Shown here in pieces: positions 45,314-57,412 of a DNA stretch of 64,000 bases; the first letter of the stretch is position 1; every line of letters begins with the position of its first letter. The position numbers were made by a program, and so were the translations under genes. This stretch comes from Opisthorchis felineus (taxonomy: Eukaryota > Platyhelminthes > Trematoda > Opisthorchiida > Opisthorchiidae), in contig SJOL01010120.1 of NCBI GenBank assembly GCA_004794785.1, positions 154,140 through 218,139 of the forward strand, in the 5' to 3' direction. The notes beneath the pieces are model-generated. The model was not told the origin of the DNA. It made no database searches and saw only the letters and a program-made list of their open reading frames with translations.

Positions 45314-45465
45314 GCATTCCCAACGCAGGTTACAACCTGCCTGCCTGCCTGCCTGCCGGGGAACTGCATATCTCTCCAGTCCCCATGCATTTTTATAGAC
45401 TGGCCTGTAACTGAAACAGAAATTGTCACAACAATCTCACCAATAAAATGACATACCAACACATG
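45314..45465 (+). promoter_or_regulatory. 3' UTR with polyadenylation signal AATAAA at 45442-45447
   Basis: A canonical AATAAA lies 129 bases after the stop codon, a normal distance for the mRNA end of the KASH gene. A (CCTG)n-like run (45339-45358) lies within the UTR. The cleavage site is not determined. Confidence 0.65.
45339..45358. repeat. (CCTG)n short tandem repeat
   Basis: About five tetranucleotide units within the predicted 3' UTR. Confidence 0.8.
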
Positions 45466-46044
45466 CTTTCGGATTTATATTTCTCCCTTTTTCCTTCTTT
45501 TCTTCGACCTCTCATTGTTTGTCCACTCTTCCACCTGTGATAATTCTTCTCAAATGTACACCCATATCATACATACCCCACCGGTTGACCTTCGTCATCT
45601 GACCACAGCAATTGAAAAATCCCGTTGGAATGTTGCATCCTACTTTGTCTGCCTTCCTGACATCACTAAAAGCCTCTGCGCCATCACTTTATCCTTGTCC
45701 CCTCATGTTTTCATGAAATAATCATTATCAGCTGACCATGGTTTCTATTTTTTAATCTATTTTATACTCAAATACATCTCAGTCAGGCATTGAAATCACG
45801 TGACTTTTCCCATTGGAGTGAGGGGTGGAGCAGCCACACAATTTGCCAGCACAATCAGGGTGTCACATGCACCCTCCATAGGTCACGATGACTTCATAAT
45901 GATGGTGTTTCAAACACACTTACCTGGACCTCACTCAACATCATCAGCCCTTCTCGTTGAGAAACTAACAAGTAACAAAGAGGTTCGCACATCTGAGGGG
46001 GGTTACTTTTCAGCGTACCGAATTACAGCGAAATTAAGGAAAGT

Positions 46045-46215
46045 CAGCGAGATAGCTCAGTGGTTAGGGCGCGCACTTACTGACCAGAAGATCCGTGATC
46101 CCAACCCAACCTCTATCTCTCGACTGCTCTTGTCTGGGCTTGGGCAAACTGGCAGTATCCCAGCCCTCATGCTTCCTTTGGGTGGCATGGCAGCTAGGCG
46201 CCGGAAACATGGGGA
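46045..46215 (+). repeat. SINE-like unit, family A (best tRNA-like head)
   Basis: The head GATAGCTCAGTGGTTAGGGC is a near-perfect tRNA A box. The B box is degraded to CGTGATCCCAACC. The body (CTCGACTGCTCTTGTCTGGG and CTTCCTTTGGGTGGCATGGC) matches 26722-26845 and, reversed, 4110-4265. It is not a functional tRNA because the stems do not pair. Confidence 0.75.
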
Positions 46216-46461
46216 AAGGGACATGCAAAAGTCCGGTTTTGTCCGTAGTTTATCCCTATGGAAGCGATAGCCTCAGACTGGCATTTAAAAATGTTCTACT
46301 GACCATACATGGGGTCACTTGGGGAGATCAGAGTTATTGTAGATTTGGTTGGGTGTTACCCTAAATGGATAGAGGAGGACGCTGAGCATCTGATAGGATT
46401 CTTATAGAGAACTAGAAACAAACGTCACTGTGCTTTCGGACCACCAAGTACATCACTTGAT

Positions 46462-47068
46462 TGGCGAAATACACTCATTTGCATATCAATTTGGTCCTCA
46501 CAGGAGACTCAACTGAATCTCTCGTTTATGATATTCTTCAACTGGATGTGCTGCACACAGGTCGCCTCATTTTTCAGCTCATACGATATTCTAGATGTCG
46601 CAGTATATTTTCTTGAAGGAAACTACTCATAAGGTCGCTGAAAACTCTTCGACAGCCCACAACCGGTTTCGCCCTTCTTGGGGCTCATCAGGTAGGCGCA
46701 GTCTCCGAGTTTCCGTCAACCTTATGTTCTACCTGAACCCAAATCGGACTGATTCCGACAAATACACTCATTTGCATGCCAATTTGATTTTCACGGGAGA
46801 CACCTGAATCCCAGCTGATTCTCTCGTTTAGGGTGTTCTTCTTTAAATGAATGTGCTGTACATCCAGTTGAAGAATATCACAAACCAAGGGCTCACTTGA
46901 GTCTCCCATGAAAACTAAGTGAGTTTAGTTCAGGAATTTAGTACAACTTGGGTTCAAGTAAAACATAAGGGAAATGCGCCTACCTGATAAGCCCGAAGAC
47001 GAAGGATGAAACCGATGGTGGGTTGTCGAATAGTTTTCAGCAACCTTGTGGGTAGCGTTCCTTCAAGA
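46462..47068. repeat. Fold-back dispersed repeat, copy 7 (compound, about 600 bases)
   Basis: It contains both family blocks in direct and inverted orientation. The arm beginning GGAAACTACTCATAAGGTCG at 46618 is mirrored by an arm ending near 47061. The ACACTCATTTGCAT blocks occur at about 46470 and 46765. It is the most complete copy and could form a long hairpin. Confidence 0.82.
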
Positions 47069-48468
47069 AGAAAACATTCAACAGTCTCAAATAGTCCACC
47101 GAATACTACAGGGCAATATCAGATCCCGTGTTTGGGACACATTAAATGACAAACTTCAATATTAGGCTGCGGCTTATGCGCAGAATTCTGATTTGGAGTG
47201 TGTAGGCCTCTAGTTTGCGGACTTTGATTATAACTGGAGTCAACAATGTACGGTTATTTGGGCTAGCCAGTCAAAAGTATTTCATCATACATGATCTTTG
47301 AATACAAGCCCCACCAAATTCACCGGAATCCACAGTGTAACCCAAGTCATCAGTTAACAGGAGACAGACAACTAAACGAAACCACAACATACGCACTCTC
47401 CGAATTCAGCCCATTGCTACACCTGTCAGTACTAACGTGTAATTTTGGAACTGAAACGTGCATACACAAAAGCTCCTGAAATCAGCCTTGTAAGTGTAGA
47501 AATATGTGGAAACACACCACAGTCTTCATGTATGTCGCATGAGCAAGATTGGTTCGTCTTCGTCTCTTCAGATGGGAGGAGAAAACCCCTAAAAAAAGCG
47601 GTTCTTTTTCCGAAAAGTGGTCTCAGATCCAAGAGGAGCTTCGAAGAATACTCACAGTTGGTCGATTCGAACGAACCAAAGCCCCAGGTGACCAACAAGA
47701 ACCCCAATATCAAACAATTGTGAACTACCAGTTGTGCATATTCATGAACAAAAGTTCTTATCTAGATTTCAAATCTGTGGTAAATCAGGGCATTCGGTGA
47801 AAATGCCTCTATCCGAATCGGTTGGTGAAGACGTCTGCTGTCAGCGGATTCTCGGATGCATCTCAGAAACACTGACCAAACAGCTCTGGGCAATTTTATT
47901 TCCAAAAGGTCACCTGACGTGATTTAGCACACGAGACGTGCTAGCGCCAGCTGAGAGAGGTCATATTCACGAGATGCCTAGGAATGGCTTCTTAGTTCCT
48001 AGGAACTTTTTAACCGTGAACACATCGTTATAGGTTTTGAAAATATGTCTGATTTGAACCATACAACCCAACCATAGATTTGGTTGGCCAATATTCCGTC
48101 ACCAGTTTTATTGTAGAACGAACAACTCCGAATGTGTCAAGTAGAGTCACGTGACAAACGGCTGATTTGCAGTGTTCAGTGGCATTCACACGCAACGCTT
48201 GAGTAATGTTCGAAACCGTACCCTGGGAAGGGTTGGTAGTCAGTTATTCCTTGTTAAAAATGTTCCCAAATTTGTTGGCAGAATGCATTTCAGCGGGATA
48301 AAATGCCAATCGATAAAACTCCGGAGACAGCTAATCCCTAATCAGTCGAAGTAATTGGATTAATTAGCATGATGGTTTGAGCAGGGTTCATTAACACGTC
48401 AATCAACGGCCTACGAGTTAGTATAGGGCCCAAAAAAGCTTTGGAACAACTACTTGACTGTTTAACAC

Positions 48469-48471
<3 letters not shown>

Positions 48472-48504
<33 letters not shown>
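48472..48504. repeat. (AT)n microsatellite
   Basis: About 16 AT units. Confidence 0.95.
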
Positions 48505-48505
<1 letters not shown>

Positions 48506-48744
48506 CCTCGCGTACATGGAAACTGAATACAAAAAGGGGGAAGTTAGTGGGGTGGAAATGGTTCGCGGTGAAGAAAAAAGTCATTGCCACATTATTTCAA
48601 GGTCAGAAAACGAGGGAGATAAATAACCACAGATTGTTCATGTTCCCATGTTTTTGCATACAAATGCACACCGGTACTTTGCGAGGGGTGTGAAACAACG
48701 CAATCTGTGGATTTTGGGGGAAATGTCGCCATGTTTACTCCACG

Positions 48745-48830
48745 TCAGGTCGGAGGTAGCCCAGTGGCTAACGTCATAGTTTCCCGTTTCCATGACCCGG
48801 GTTCGAATCCTTGCATGGGTGCCTTCTAAT
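48745..48830 (+). repeat. SINE-like unit, family D (tRNA-like)
   Basis: The A box-like GTAGCCCAGTGGCTAACG and B box GGGTTCGAATCC are spaced as in tRNA, ending GCATGGGTGCC. It is similar to 7960 and 60725. Confidence 0.68.
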
Positions 48831-49410
48831 TGACCAAAGCCCCCAGTCTTGATGTGTTCCGCAAATAGTGTTTCACTATTAAAGTAGTAGAAGCTACTCT
48901 TCTGATTTTTACAACATCAAGACGTTTTGCACATCTAACTTGCCGTACTGGACATTCATTGATGGTAGTTGAAGCGACGTTCAGTGAGAACTGTTTCCTG
49001 CCTCAGCGCAACCACAATCTCATTGTACTTAGATATGTTTAGCTGTAATAACATACCATGTGTCCATTGACATATTGATTTAGTGACTTGTTTAAACACG
49101 CAGGAGTCCGGTTGTGTAAAGCATGCACTACCAACGGCAGTGTTCTCAGAGTGCACTGTTTGTCAAGCTTCAAGCATGGAAGGTGAACAAAAATGGTGGC
49201 ACGAGGTAGTTTCTTGAGGCACACCATACTCTTTGGCCGGAGACTTTCTGGTCCGTGTGAACCTAGTTGTCAGGAAGGTGAGATTCCTGAAAATAACCCC
49301 CAGAACGCCCGGAACCTACTGAGACCCTAAAACTCCACCAAAAACTCAATATGGAAGCCGGCAAGCGTCCAGGCCAGTCAATCACTCAATCTCTCAATCA
49401 GCAAAAGCCG

Positions 49411-49515
49411 ATGAGTGTTCAGGCATACCACAGAAGCACGACCGAATATGATAAGTGTTCAGGCATTTCATAGAAGCACCGTCGGTGTTGATGGATGTTC
49501 ACTAAACGCCGATCA
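49411..49515. repeat. 40-bp tandem repeat, about 2.5 copies
   Basis: The AGTGTTCAGGCAT core starts at 49413 and 49453, with a weaker third unit near 49493. It lies just upstream of the gypsy-like remnant and may belong to its leader. Confidence 0.7.
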
Positions 49516-49569
49516 GACAGCCTGGATCAATGTCAAAAAGTGCCCTTTAAATAGCGCGGGGCCGTTGTA

Positions 49570-50160
49570 AATTTTGCACGGCCATGTTGGAGAGACTATT
49601 GTCCAACCCTGCTTTCAATATTGCCAGGACAACTTCGAGGCAACCTCCCGCGGTGGCAAATTCCAATGGAGCAAAGCTCCCGTCGGCATGCTGGCAATTC
49701 GGTGAATGGCATTTTGTGCGATTGTGTCCCTATAAAAAGCACAAATGTTGAATGTGCAATCGAAGTGGTCACAAGAAAAGCCAGTGTCGGACACGAAAAG
49801 CTAGTCGAAGACTCAGTCAAACCCGGAGGTCACGAAGCAGACGAAAGCAGTCAGAACCAAGGTCTAAAGCAACCGTTGCCGTCGAACCGGAAGTCCGTGC
49901 TGTGATGTTGGAGACCATGAACCAACCACCCGTGACTTTTGACACGGTCCGCGATGCCACCGGCAGCGTACTACAGAAGGCAATGGACTACCAACAATCC
50001 AGTTGGCCACAGCCAGAAAAACCATGGTCGCGCATCCATGTGGATTTTGCCGGACCAATTAACGGACAAAGCTTCCTCATCGTTGTCGATGCATTCAGTA
50101 AGTGACCTGAAGTCCTTGTTATGTCTGAGACAATAAGGGTGGCAACGATCGCTAAACTGC
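49570..50160 (+). pseudogene. Broken gypsy-type retrotransposon fragment (gag zinc knuckle, then integrase core start)
   Basis: A CCHC zinc knuckle (C-x2-C-x4-H-x4-C) spans about 49746-49790 and has a TGA stop inside its first x2. About 270 bases later an integrase-core segment reads PWSRIHVDFAGPINGQSFL, then IVVDAFSK, at 50022-50102, followed by a TGA where a Trp is usual. Protease, reverse transcriptase and RNase H are missing between the two, so the copy is internally deleted. I describe it only as a defective remnant; no LTRs were identified. Confidence 0.8.
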
Positions 50161-53100
50161 TGCCGTCAGACATAACACTAGTGCTTCCGGTTGGTAAAGT
50201 GGTTGTGTATAACAGACTAAAGGGACCTTTCGGTATCCCTCCCGGAAAAGTTATCCAGCAAAAATTTTCAGTCGACGGGAACCACTAGATCGCACAATGC
50301 AAGCCGCTACCTGGTCAACAGCCAACAATGAAAACTCGGAATTATGACGTCTGAAGCTTTCATAATCGGCCTGCAGCATCCGTAGTAGGTCAACGCGCTT
50401 TGCGAGCGAATCGACAAAGTAGGCTCTCAATCCCAGGGAGTAATCACTCTAGCACTCTCAATAAGACCGAGGTTGATGAAATCGGACGGATCATTGGTGG
50501 GCCGCCAGGTTGGAAGACTTTGAATAGAGTTACTCTGGAGATTTCTCATCCTTCAGCATTACAGGATCTTCCCAAGACGCGACTGGACGGCCAGGTGGCT
50601 ACGTGTGAGTGTATTTCCCTCAGTTCAAAATGTTTGTTTGGGAGAAGAGTTGTTGGTTGAACATTCAGGCTCTGTGGTGCAGTAGATGGATCCAAAAGGA
50701 TAGCATTATAACCTTTTGTGGCAGAATTGTTATTGAGTTCGTTGAGACCTGTGGAAGTAGCAGTGTATCACTTATTCTTGCCTAGAATGCTTTTCTTAGT
50801 ACCGATTGCCTTCACCTAGAGGACGAAATGCCAACTGAAAACTACCAAATCTCCTCACACTACTAACAGTCCACAAGTAGTTCGGATGAAGAGTAAAATT
50901 CACCCGATGAGTGAAACTTCCATATGAAAAATCGTTGCTTGAGGAACCAGTCGACACGTGTGACCACGAGATGTGGATCCCGTGATTAAAGAATAAGCCG
51001 CTCTATATCCCGTCTGAGTGTGAGTCAATCACACTGCTGATCAGCTGGCCATAACCGAATGGCTAAGTGTTCAAACTTTTCGAAACTCGAGTTTTGTGAA
51101 ACGCGCACTGCTGATGATTCCCAGCAGCTAGGAAACAGTTGTACAGTGCTTCTCGACTTTTCAGCATGGAGTGGCTTCACTTACAGGACCAGAAATCTCC
51201 AAAATCTCCTGACAAACTTCTGACACTTCCTATGTATTCCTACAACCAGGGCGTCAAGGGAAGTTCATGTAGATTGTATTTATTCCAGATAATTTGAAAC
51301 ACAAATCGAACGTTTATTGACCACGGTCTTGTCCTCGGTTCTACGAGCTCCGTCTTTACGCGCTTCTTGAGCGTAGCATGGGTGAGACGGTCTTCGCTCA
51401 TATACAGGGCTCATATATACATATACATATACAAAGAAAGTAGGTTGCGAACAGATTCTCGAACACGCTGAAGTCCATGGCCTCAACCATATGACGAAGA
51501 TGTTCTTTCTGAATTTTTATTCCTTACAGTTCTTCATATGTGCTATGTGTGCTATGTAATACATTCTAGCTGGCAATAACCTTTTGGTTGCAATGCCTCC
51601 GTAAGGGGTAGTCACTTACGTTTTCACATCATGATCTTCCCTACATCCTGGGCTTCTTCTGGCCTGTGAACCATTATGTTTACGCATCGCTCACTCGGTC
51701 TGTCATCACGCCGTACCGAAGATGTTGATGAAGAACTGTGTGATCCAACTGTCTAAGTACAAGACTTCTTACACATCAAACTTGGTCCTTTCTCCAGGAT
51801 CACTTCTTTAGTCGTCAGCTGTCGCTGTCAGCTGTTTGAGCAGTCGACTTTGCAAACTGCTAACCAAAGCGGCGTATTGCAGATTGTGATACATCCAATC
51901 GGAACTGATCACCTGCCGATAGCATAATGAAATACAAGCCCCAACTTCTTGACGTTTTCTGTCGAATATATAATCTGCAGGGAACCAGGAAGTCACCTCA
52001 AAGTTTTACTAAAAGTTGTGACAAAATGAAAGCAAGATGCTTACTTCAAAGTACTTCTCCGCCAAGTCTAGCCGTTGGTTGCGACAGCAGTCCATTTTTC
52101 AGCGCCTGTAAACATCTTTTGATTTGATCTCCGGTTTCCATTTTTCTCTCTCGCTGGGCTGGCATGCTCTACCCGCACTGCCGACCCTGAGCTCCACCCA
52201 TTGCTCATATCAGTGAGCCCTACGGCCGAAGAGCTAAAACTGTCTCGCATTCCAGGGTACTGAAACCTTACCACTTTTGTGTGCATTTTTGCAGGTAAGC
52301 AAAGCCAGTATGAGGACGCTCATTGTACGAGTTCAGGACCGCAACAACTGGGTATCTGATACGGCGGGAGGCTGGCAAGCTTGAGGTCACCCGCCTGGGC
52401 TTCGAACCCGGGTTATCGAGTTACTAGTCTACGGTATTATTCACTCGAGCTGACATGACACTTAAAGGGTATCCGTTCTACTTTCCAGCTTTGTTATGCA
52501 CGACATATGAGCCCCTGACTTAACAGCGAGATAATCAGCTCCTCAAAAGTTACCTTCTTTGGTTTATTTGTATTCGAGCCGATTCCGTTAAAGTGCGCAG
52601 AGTAGGATAAGACCAACAAGTACGGTAGACTAAAATCGACTGCTGTGAGGTGACAGTTCCGCATACCATTCCGCATCTCGAAAGTCTCAGCCATGAGCGA
52701 TTTCATCCCTGTTGGGACTCATTGGGCAGATGCAAAGGGTTCGACTTCTTGTGCCTTTGGTCAACAGCTTCAGGCCATACGCCCTACGACCGTTTCGAGT
52801 TGCATGAGAAGTTGAGTTGTGAATAATTTAAGTTACTATCTGACAAATAATGAGCAGAGCATTCGCCGAAAAAAGCCATCTGCACGCTCATTTGGCCATT
52901 TGTCTTAAACGGCTGAATGTCTTCTGATGCCTCATCACTCTACTTAGTTTGTACTTATAAAAGAGCCCTGAAATACATCACAGCAGTTCACCGAATTCCG
53001 TGATGACCACTTCAGCCCAGATTAGTGTAGTGCCCCCTAACTGCGCCGCCCCAGCAGCTCGGCTAAGAAAGCCTGCTCCCGTTGAACTGTACCATAACTT

Positions 53101-53449
53101 CCGCCCAAAATGGTTTAGCAAGGTGAAATGAGTGTCATTATGTATAAGCAAGTATAAGTAGGTCTCGATAAAATGGTTTTGTGAACTCTACGCCTCACAA
53201 TTTCTTACTCAGTTTTTACACCGAATCACACAATATCAGTGGCGTTTCGGGTCACGTAATCAACGGTTTCTTGGGGAAATTCGGGTAACCTAAAGAAACT
53301 CTGTTTTCACTGAAAGTCATGGACAATCCAGTTCGAAAAAATACGTGTTTGAAAGTCGAAATTCAGAAAAAATGAACTGATTTCAAATTCCTTGTGTCAA
53401 GGTCCTATCGCGGTTAATCACCAAACTGGCGCGGTGTAAAGTAAAATTC
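50161..53449. other. Intergenic DNA, no gene seen
   Basis: It contains the family C SINE-like unit (50815-51200) and a TACATA-rich patch near 51415-51435. A tRNA B box-like GGTTCGAAGCCC on the minus strand near 52390-52420 may mark another old SINE. Nothing coding is supported. Confidence 0.55.
50815..51200 (+). repeat. SINE-like unit, family C (longest copy)
   Basis: It contains all blocks of the family: CCCGATGAGTGAAACTTCCA, ACACGTGTGACCACGAGATG, TCAATCACACTGCTGATCAG, then a tRNA-like head (CATAACCGAATGGCTAAGTG) and a tail ending near GACCAGAAATCTCC. Confidence 0.75.
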
Positions 53450-53698
53450 AGCCCATTTGTGCACCACTTTGGTCTTCAAGGGAGACCTAGCTGAATCCCA
53501 GATGAATCACTCGTTTATGGTGTTCTTCCCTAAGTGAATGCGCTGCACCAGGCTGCCAGTATCGCAATATATTGTGTACACGTGATACATCACATTACAC
53601 ATGACATTGCTGAAAACTGTTTGCCAGCCCACGACTGGTATCGCCCTTCCGTCGGCTGTCGGAGAGTTTTCAGCAACCTTATGAGTAGGGTGTTGCGT
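53450..53698. repeat. Fold-back dispersed repeat, copy 8
   Basis: It contains the CCCAGATGAATCACTCG block and a short hairpin (TTGCTGAAAACTG... paired with ...AGTTTTCAGCAACCTTATGA). It underlies the first third of the open frame at 53534-54016. Confidence 0.75.
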
Positions 53699-55909
53699 CT
53701 ACAAAATTCAGCTACTTGCATTGTCAAGTGTGCAATTTGTATCACTCCATGCTATGTACCAAACTTCGAACTGCCGCTGAATTTATCCTTTGACGATCGA
53801 GTACACCACTATGGATATCAAGTACAATGGTTACGTGTTTTAGTGAAGGGTGTTCACCAAGGCCAACCTGACTGCACGGAACGGCAACTTTCAAGATTCA
53901 CCGACTCATTTAATCGACCGTCCTGTCCAAGTTGTTTGGATTGCCAGGCACAGCTCATAGGATCAGCTCATCCGATTTTTATGCTCGGCAAGGCTACCGG
54001 ACACCTTGTGGTTTAGACAATATCTGCCGGGTGATTGGCTAGGGTGAAATAATTTAGCTTAACACAACTTGGACGGCTCGAATGATCAGATCTTTTGATG
54101 GACATATTTTACATATTGCGAGGCCCATAATTTGAGAATACAATATGTCTAGGGTGACATGGCCTTCAATGAGCCAAGTACACGAATGCTCGAATCACCT
54201 AATGGAGCACAACTCCGTTCCATTCTCATACCAAAGATGAACGGCCCATGTACATTTTTCGGCGAATAATGTAAGTGTACGTCCTAGCCGCTCACTGGCT
54301 TGTTCCAAATAATCACGTGGCTAATGATGAATGGTCAGGATGTTTTAACCGAGGAGGCGGTGTTGATTCATTAGACTAATCGAAATCGCTAATAGGTTAT
54401 CTCAGGCTACCACTAACCAACCAGATGGTTCCGTGTCTTTTTTGACATACTGTTGTTGCTGTTCCGTTAGTTAATGTAATAAAGTCTTTGATTGGTGATT
54501 GATTGGTGATTTTTACGACGGAGTCAAATGTTGCGTCTCGTATTCATCTCTATGGGATCTGTAGGCCTGGTACCCACTGTTTACGTCTGTCTCCCTTATA
54601 ACTGAGTACCCCTGTGAGTGGGGAGGGTGGATTGGAATCGAATGTAGAATTTCAGCTGGCTACTCACTTGGCCACTAGCCACGTGACCAAGGTCACCGCA
54701 CTCAGTGCGTGTCCGAGGCCGTTCTATGCAGTACGTCCCACTCTGCATTTGATATTCTGTTGACCCGTTCCTCTGCGTCTGACTGTAGTGCAGTCTGTGC
54801 ACACTATGTGAAGGTACACACTAGGGCGCACTTGATGATTGCCCTTTGTCCGTAATCCCTTGCCTTTGTTAGCTGCGTTTACAACCACTAGTAACTGTCT
54901 CGTTTTTGTTCCTTATACTCTGACGGCCCCATGGACCTTCTGGTCCTCTGCTCCCTATGTATACTGCTTTGTTTGTTCCAGAGACAGCCACATTTACTGT
55001 TATAACTGTCCTCTATAGCCCTTCGAATTACCACAGTTTGTTCATACTGATCGTGTGTTCGTATTTACACTTAACCTGAACTAACTTGTTCCGGAATCAG
55101 ACCCGTGGTTCCCACTACCCCATCTGGTGTTTACCACAGTTCTGCCGTCTGTGTCAGACCTTATATTCCAACTGACCGATGTCCCAATCACAAGGTATGT
55201 GGAAACCACCATGCTGCCACGGATCCTCCACATAGGCCTCCGCGAGGTTCGATGACTATTCAGATAAAAACAATCTTGCTACTCACTAGTAGTCAGATAT
55301 TAGATGAATGATTGGTTGATTGCTTAAGCAAAGAACCACACTCACGTTTATGCTGCCGAATGAGTCAGTTGCATGCACCAAATACGAGGTGTACTGGCCT
55401 CACAAATCATAGTGCAGTGCTATGAACCGGTGCATCTGTGGTCTCTGCTGGTCTTTGAAGATTCCCCTCCCTGAATGAAAACCGCTGTTTTGAGGAACAG
55501 GAAACGGTAGATGATAATCACCTAGGGAATTCTGAATGTCTTGTCAGGATGTACAAAACTGGTGGTTCTGGCCCCATGAAGCAAAAAAACTCACTGTTGT
55601 TTATATGATTTTTGAAACAGACTGGGATTTGTCAAGTTACGAAATTGTCACCAGCTGTGTGACCAAACACAAGGATGAAAGAAAGACCCGGATTTGTGAT
55701 GTTTTTCCTTAAGAGACAGAATCGCAGCACCTCATCACGAGGTGACCCTGTGATGTTTCCCCCACTTGTGGAACTGAGCACGGAAGAAGGCCTTTAGCCG
55801 GGTTCACAGATGGTTATTGGGACCTGTCGAAAGATAACTTTATCTTCCATACGGATAGTAAAAGGTTTCCTGTGGAACAGCATACGGAGAAAACGCAGTA
55901 GAACGGTAT
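53699..55909. other. Intergenic DNA, no gene assigned
   Basis: An open frame continues from the fold-back repeat to 54016. The non-repeat part contains CPSCLDCQAQL, but no family is recognised and there are no splice signals. The remainder has no recognised content; 54590-55300 is pyrimidine-rich. Confidence 0.4.
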
Positions 55910-56200
55910 TTATTTGTACAAATACACTCAGTTGCAAATCAATTTGGTTTTCATGAGCAACTCAACTGAATCCTTCGTTTATGATATTCTTCAACTGAAT
56001 GTGCTGCACAAAGGCCGCCTCATGTTTCAGTTGGTACGATATTCGAGATATCGCAGTATATTTTCATAAAGGAAACTACTCATAAGGTTGCTGAAAACTC
56101 TTTGACAGTCCACCACCGGTTTCGCCCTTCTTGGGGCTCATCAGGTAGGCACAATCCCCGAGTTTCCGTCAACCATATGTCCTACTTGAACCCAAATTGC
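55910..56200. repeat. Fold-back dispersed repeat, copy 9
   Basis: Near-identical in block order to 46462-46735, including the GGAAACTACTCATAAGGTTG junction at 56071. Confidence 0.85.
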
Positions 56201-56867
56201 CAACTTACCTGAATAGTTCCTCAGTGTTGCTCAATGATCCCGAACAAAATCGCTTGCATCCTTGAGGTGTTCGCTCTTCGCGGAGGAAGTAGACAATACA
56301 CAATGCAGAAAATGACTCCTCTCAATGAAAAATGGATTTGAATTCATGGGATTTGGGATCATTTATGCATACTGGATGCGGGATCCATCGTAAATACATC
56401 CTGACTTACTGATGCAACACTACCCGTATGCCAGCCCGTTTGTTATAACGAATTCATATTCGCTTCTTCATTGTTTGGTTCACTTTAGCATCCGTCTTGT
56501 ATATCAAAGACCACCGCTTAGACGTTTTCATCTCGACACCCTGTTGACTTGAATCTTGGTCCTCTGGTTCGCATCTGGTGATGCTGCGATTCCGACACGC
56601 ATTTCATAATATTTTTGTGGTCACAGTCGGTCGGGATGGGAGCGAACCGTACCCCGCTGGCTCGATGATCACGAACGAAAGGGGCTGTTTAAGACACCTG
56701 GTTTATGAGTCCTGATAGAAAGATAGAAAGTTTCCCGAGATCCAACCCCACCTTGTCAGAACAAATGCAAACGCTTAGGCCGGTTGTCACCAAGCGAAAA
56801 CGAGGTTCGGAATGATGATCCCCTAAGTGAAGTGACCAAGGAACACTGTATAACTTTACCCCAAAGA

Positions 56868-57150
56868 GCGAAATACACCCATTTGCAAACAAATTTGGTT
56901 TTGACGGGAGACTCACCTGGAACCCAGTTGAATATCTCGTTTATGATGGTGATTGTGATGATTCTCCCGTCAAAACCAAATTGGTTTGCAAATGAGTGTA
57001 TTTCACTAATTTCGTGCAATTTGGGATCAATTGGAACATAAGGTTGACGGAAACTCGGGGACTGTGCCTATTTGATGAGCCCCAAGAAGGGCAAAACCGG
57101 TCGTGGGCTATCGAGGAGTTTTCAGTAACCTTATGAGTAGTGTATTACGT
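56868..57150. repeat. Fold-back dispersed repeat, copy 10, with 42-bp near-perfect palindrome
   Basis: The arm 56870-56911 (GAAATACACCCATTTGCAAA onward) pairs with 56963-57004 with two mismatches in 42 around a 51-base loop. The other family block follows and ends CCTTATGAGTAGTGTATTAC. Confidence 0.88.
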
Positions 57151-57254
57151 CTTCACCCCAAGTACTTTATAAACAGATAGAAAGAAGCATACCATGGGGG
57201 ACGAGAATGAAATTGTCTTTTGAGAGAAGTGAGTCACTTTATCGGGATTTGCAA

Positions 57255-57412
57255 ATCAGTGTTCTTCCCTCCTCCCCGCGGAAGACTCACACCTGAATCC
57301 CAGATGAATCTCTCGTTCATCATGTTCTCTTACAGCTGAATCTGCAACAATCTTATGAGTAGTGTATTGTGACATATCGAATATCGTACCAACTGAAACA
57401 TGAGGCAGCCTA
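57255..57412. repeat. Fold-back dispersed repeat, copy 11 (partial)
   Basis: It contains the CCCAGATGAATCTCTCG and CTTATGAGTAGTGTATTG blocks separated by an internal deletion. Confidence 0.7.

Larger units (their letters stand above)
45470..49360. other. Downstream intergenic DNA, no gene seen
   Basis: It holds a family A SINE-like unit (46045), a large compound fold-back repeat (46462-47068), an (AT)n run and a family D unit (48745). Short open frames such as 47445-47800 overlap in several frames and have no recognised homology. Confidence 0.6.

Noticed and set aside
44878..45414. A 178-codon open frame overlapping the KASH exon in another frame
   Set aside because: It runs through the last intron's GT repeat and the polypyrimidine acceptor. 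CTN Leu codons of the KASH helix read in another frame give few stops, which explains the openness. The frame has no domain and no acceptor of its own.
46045..46110. A functional tRNA gene
   Set aside because: The A box is good, but the B box is degraded and the acceptor stem does not pair. The same body occurs at two other sites, so it is a SINE-like repeat.
54590..55310. A long terminal repeat of an LTR retrotransposon
   Set aside because: The region is pyrimidine-rich, but no second copy, TG...CA ends or primer-binding site could be found in the window.
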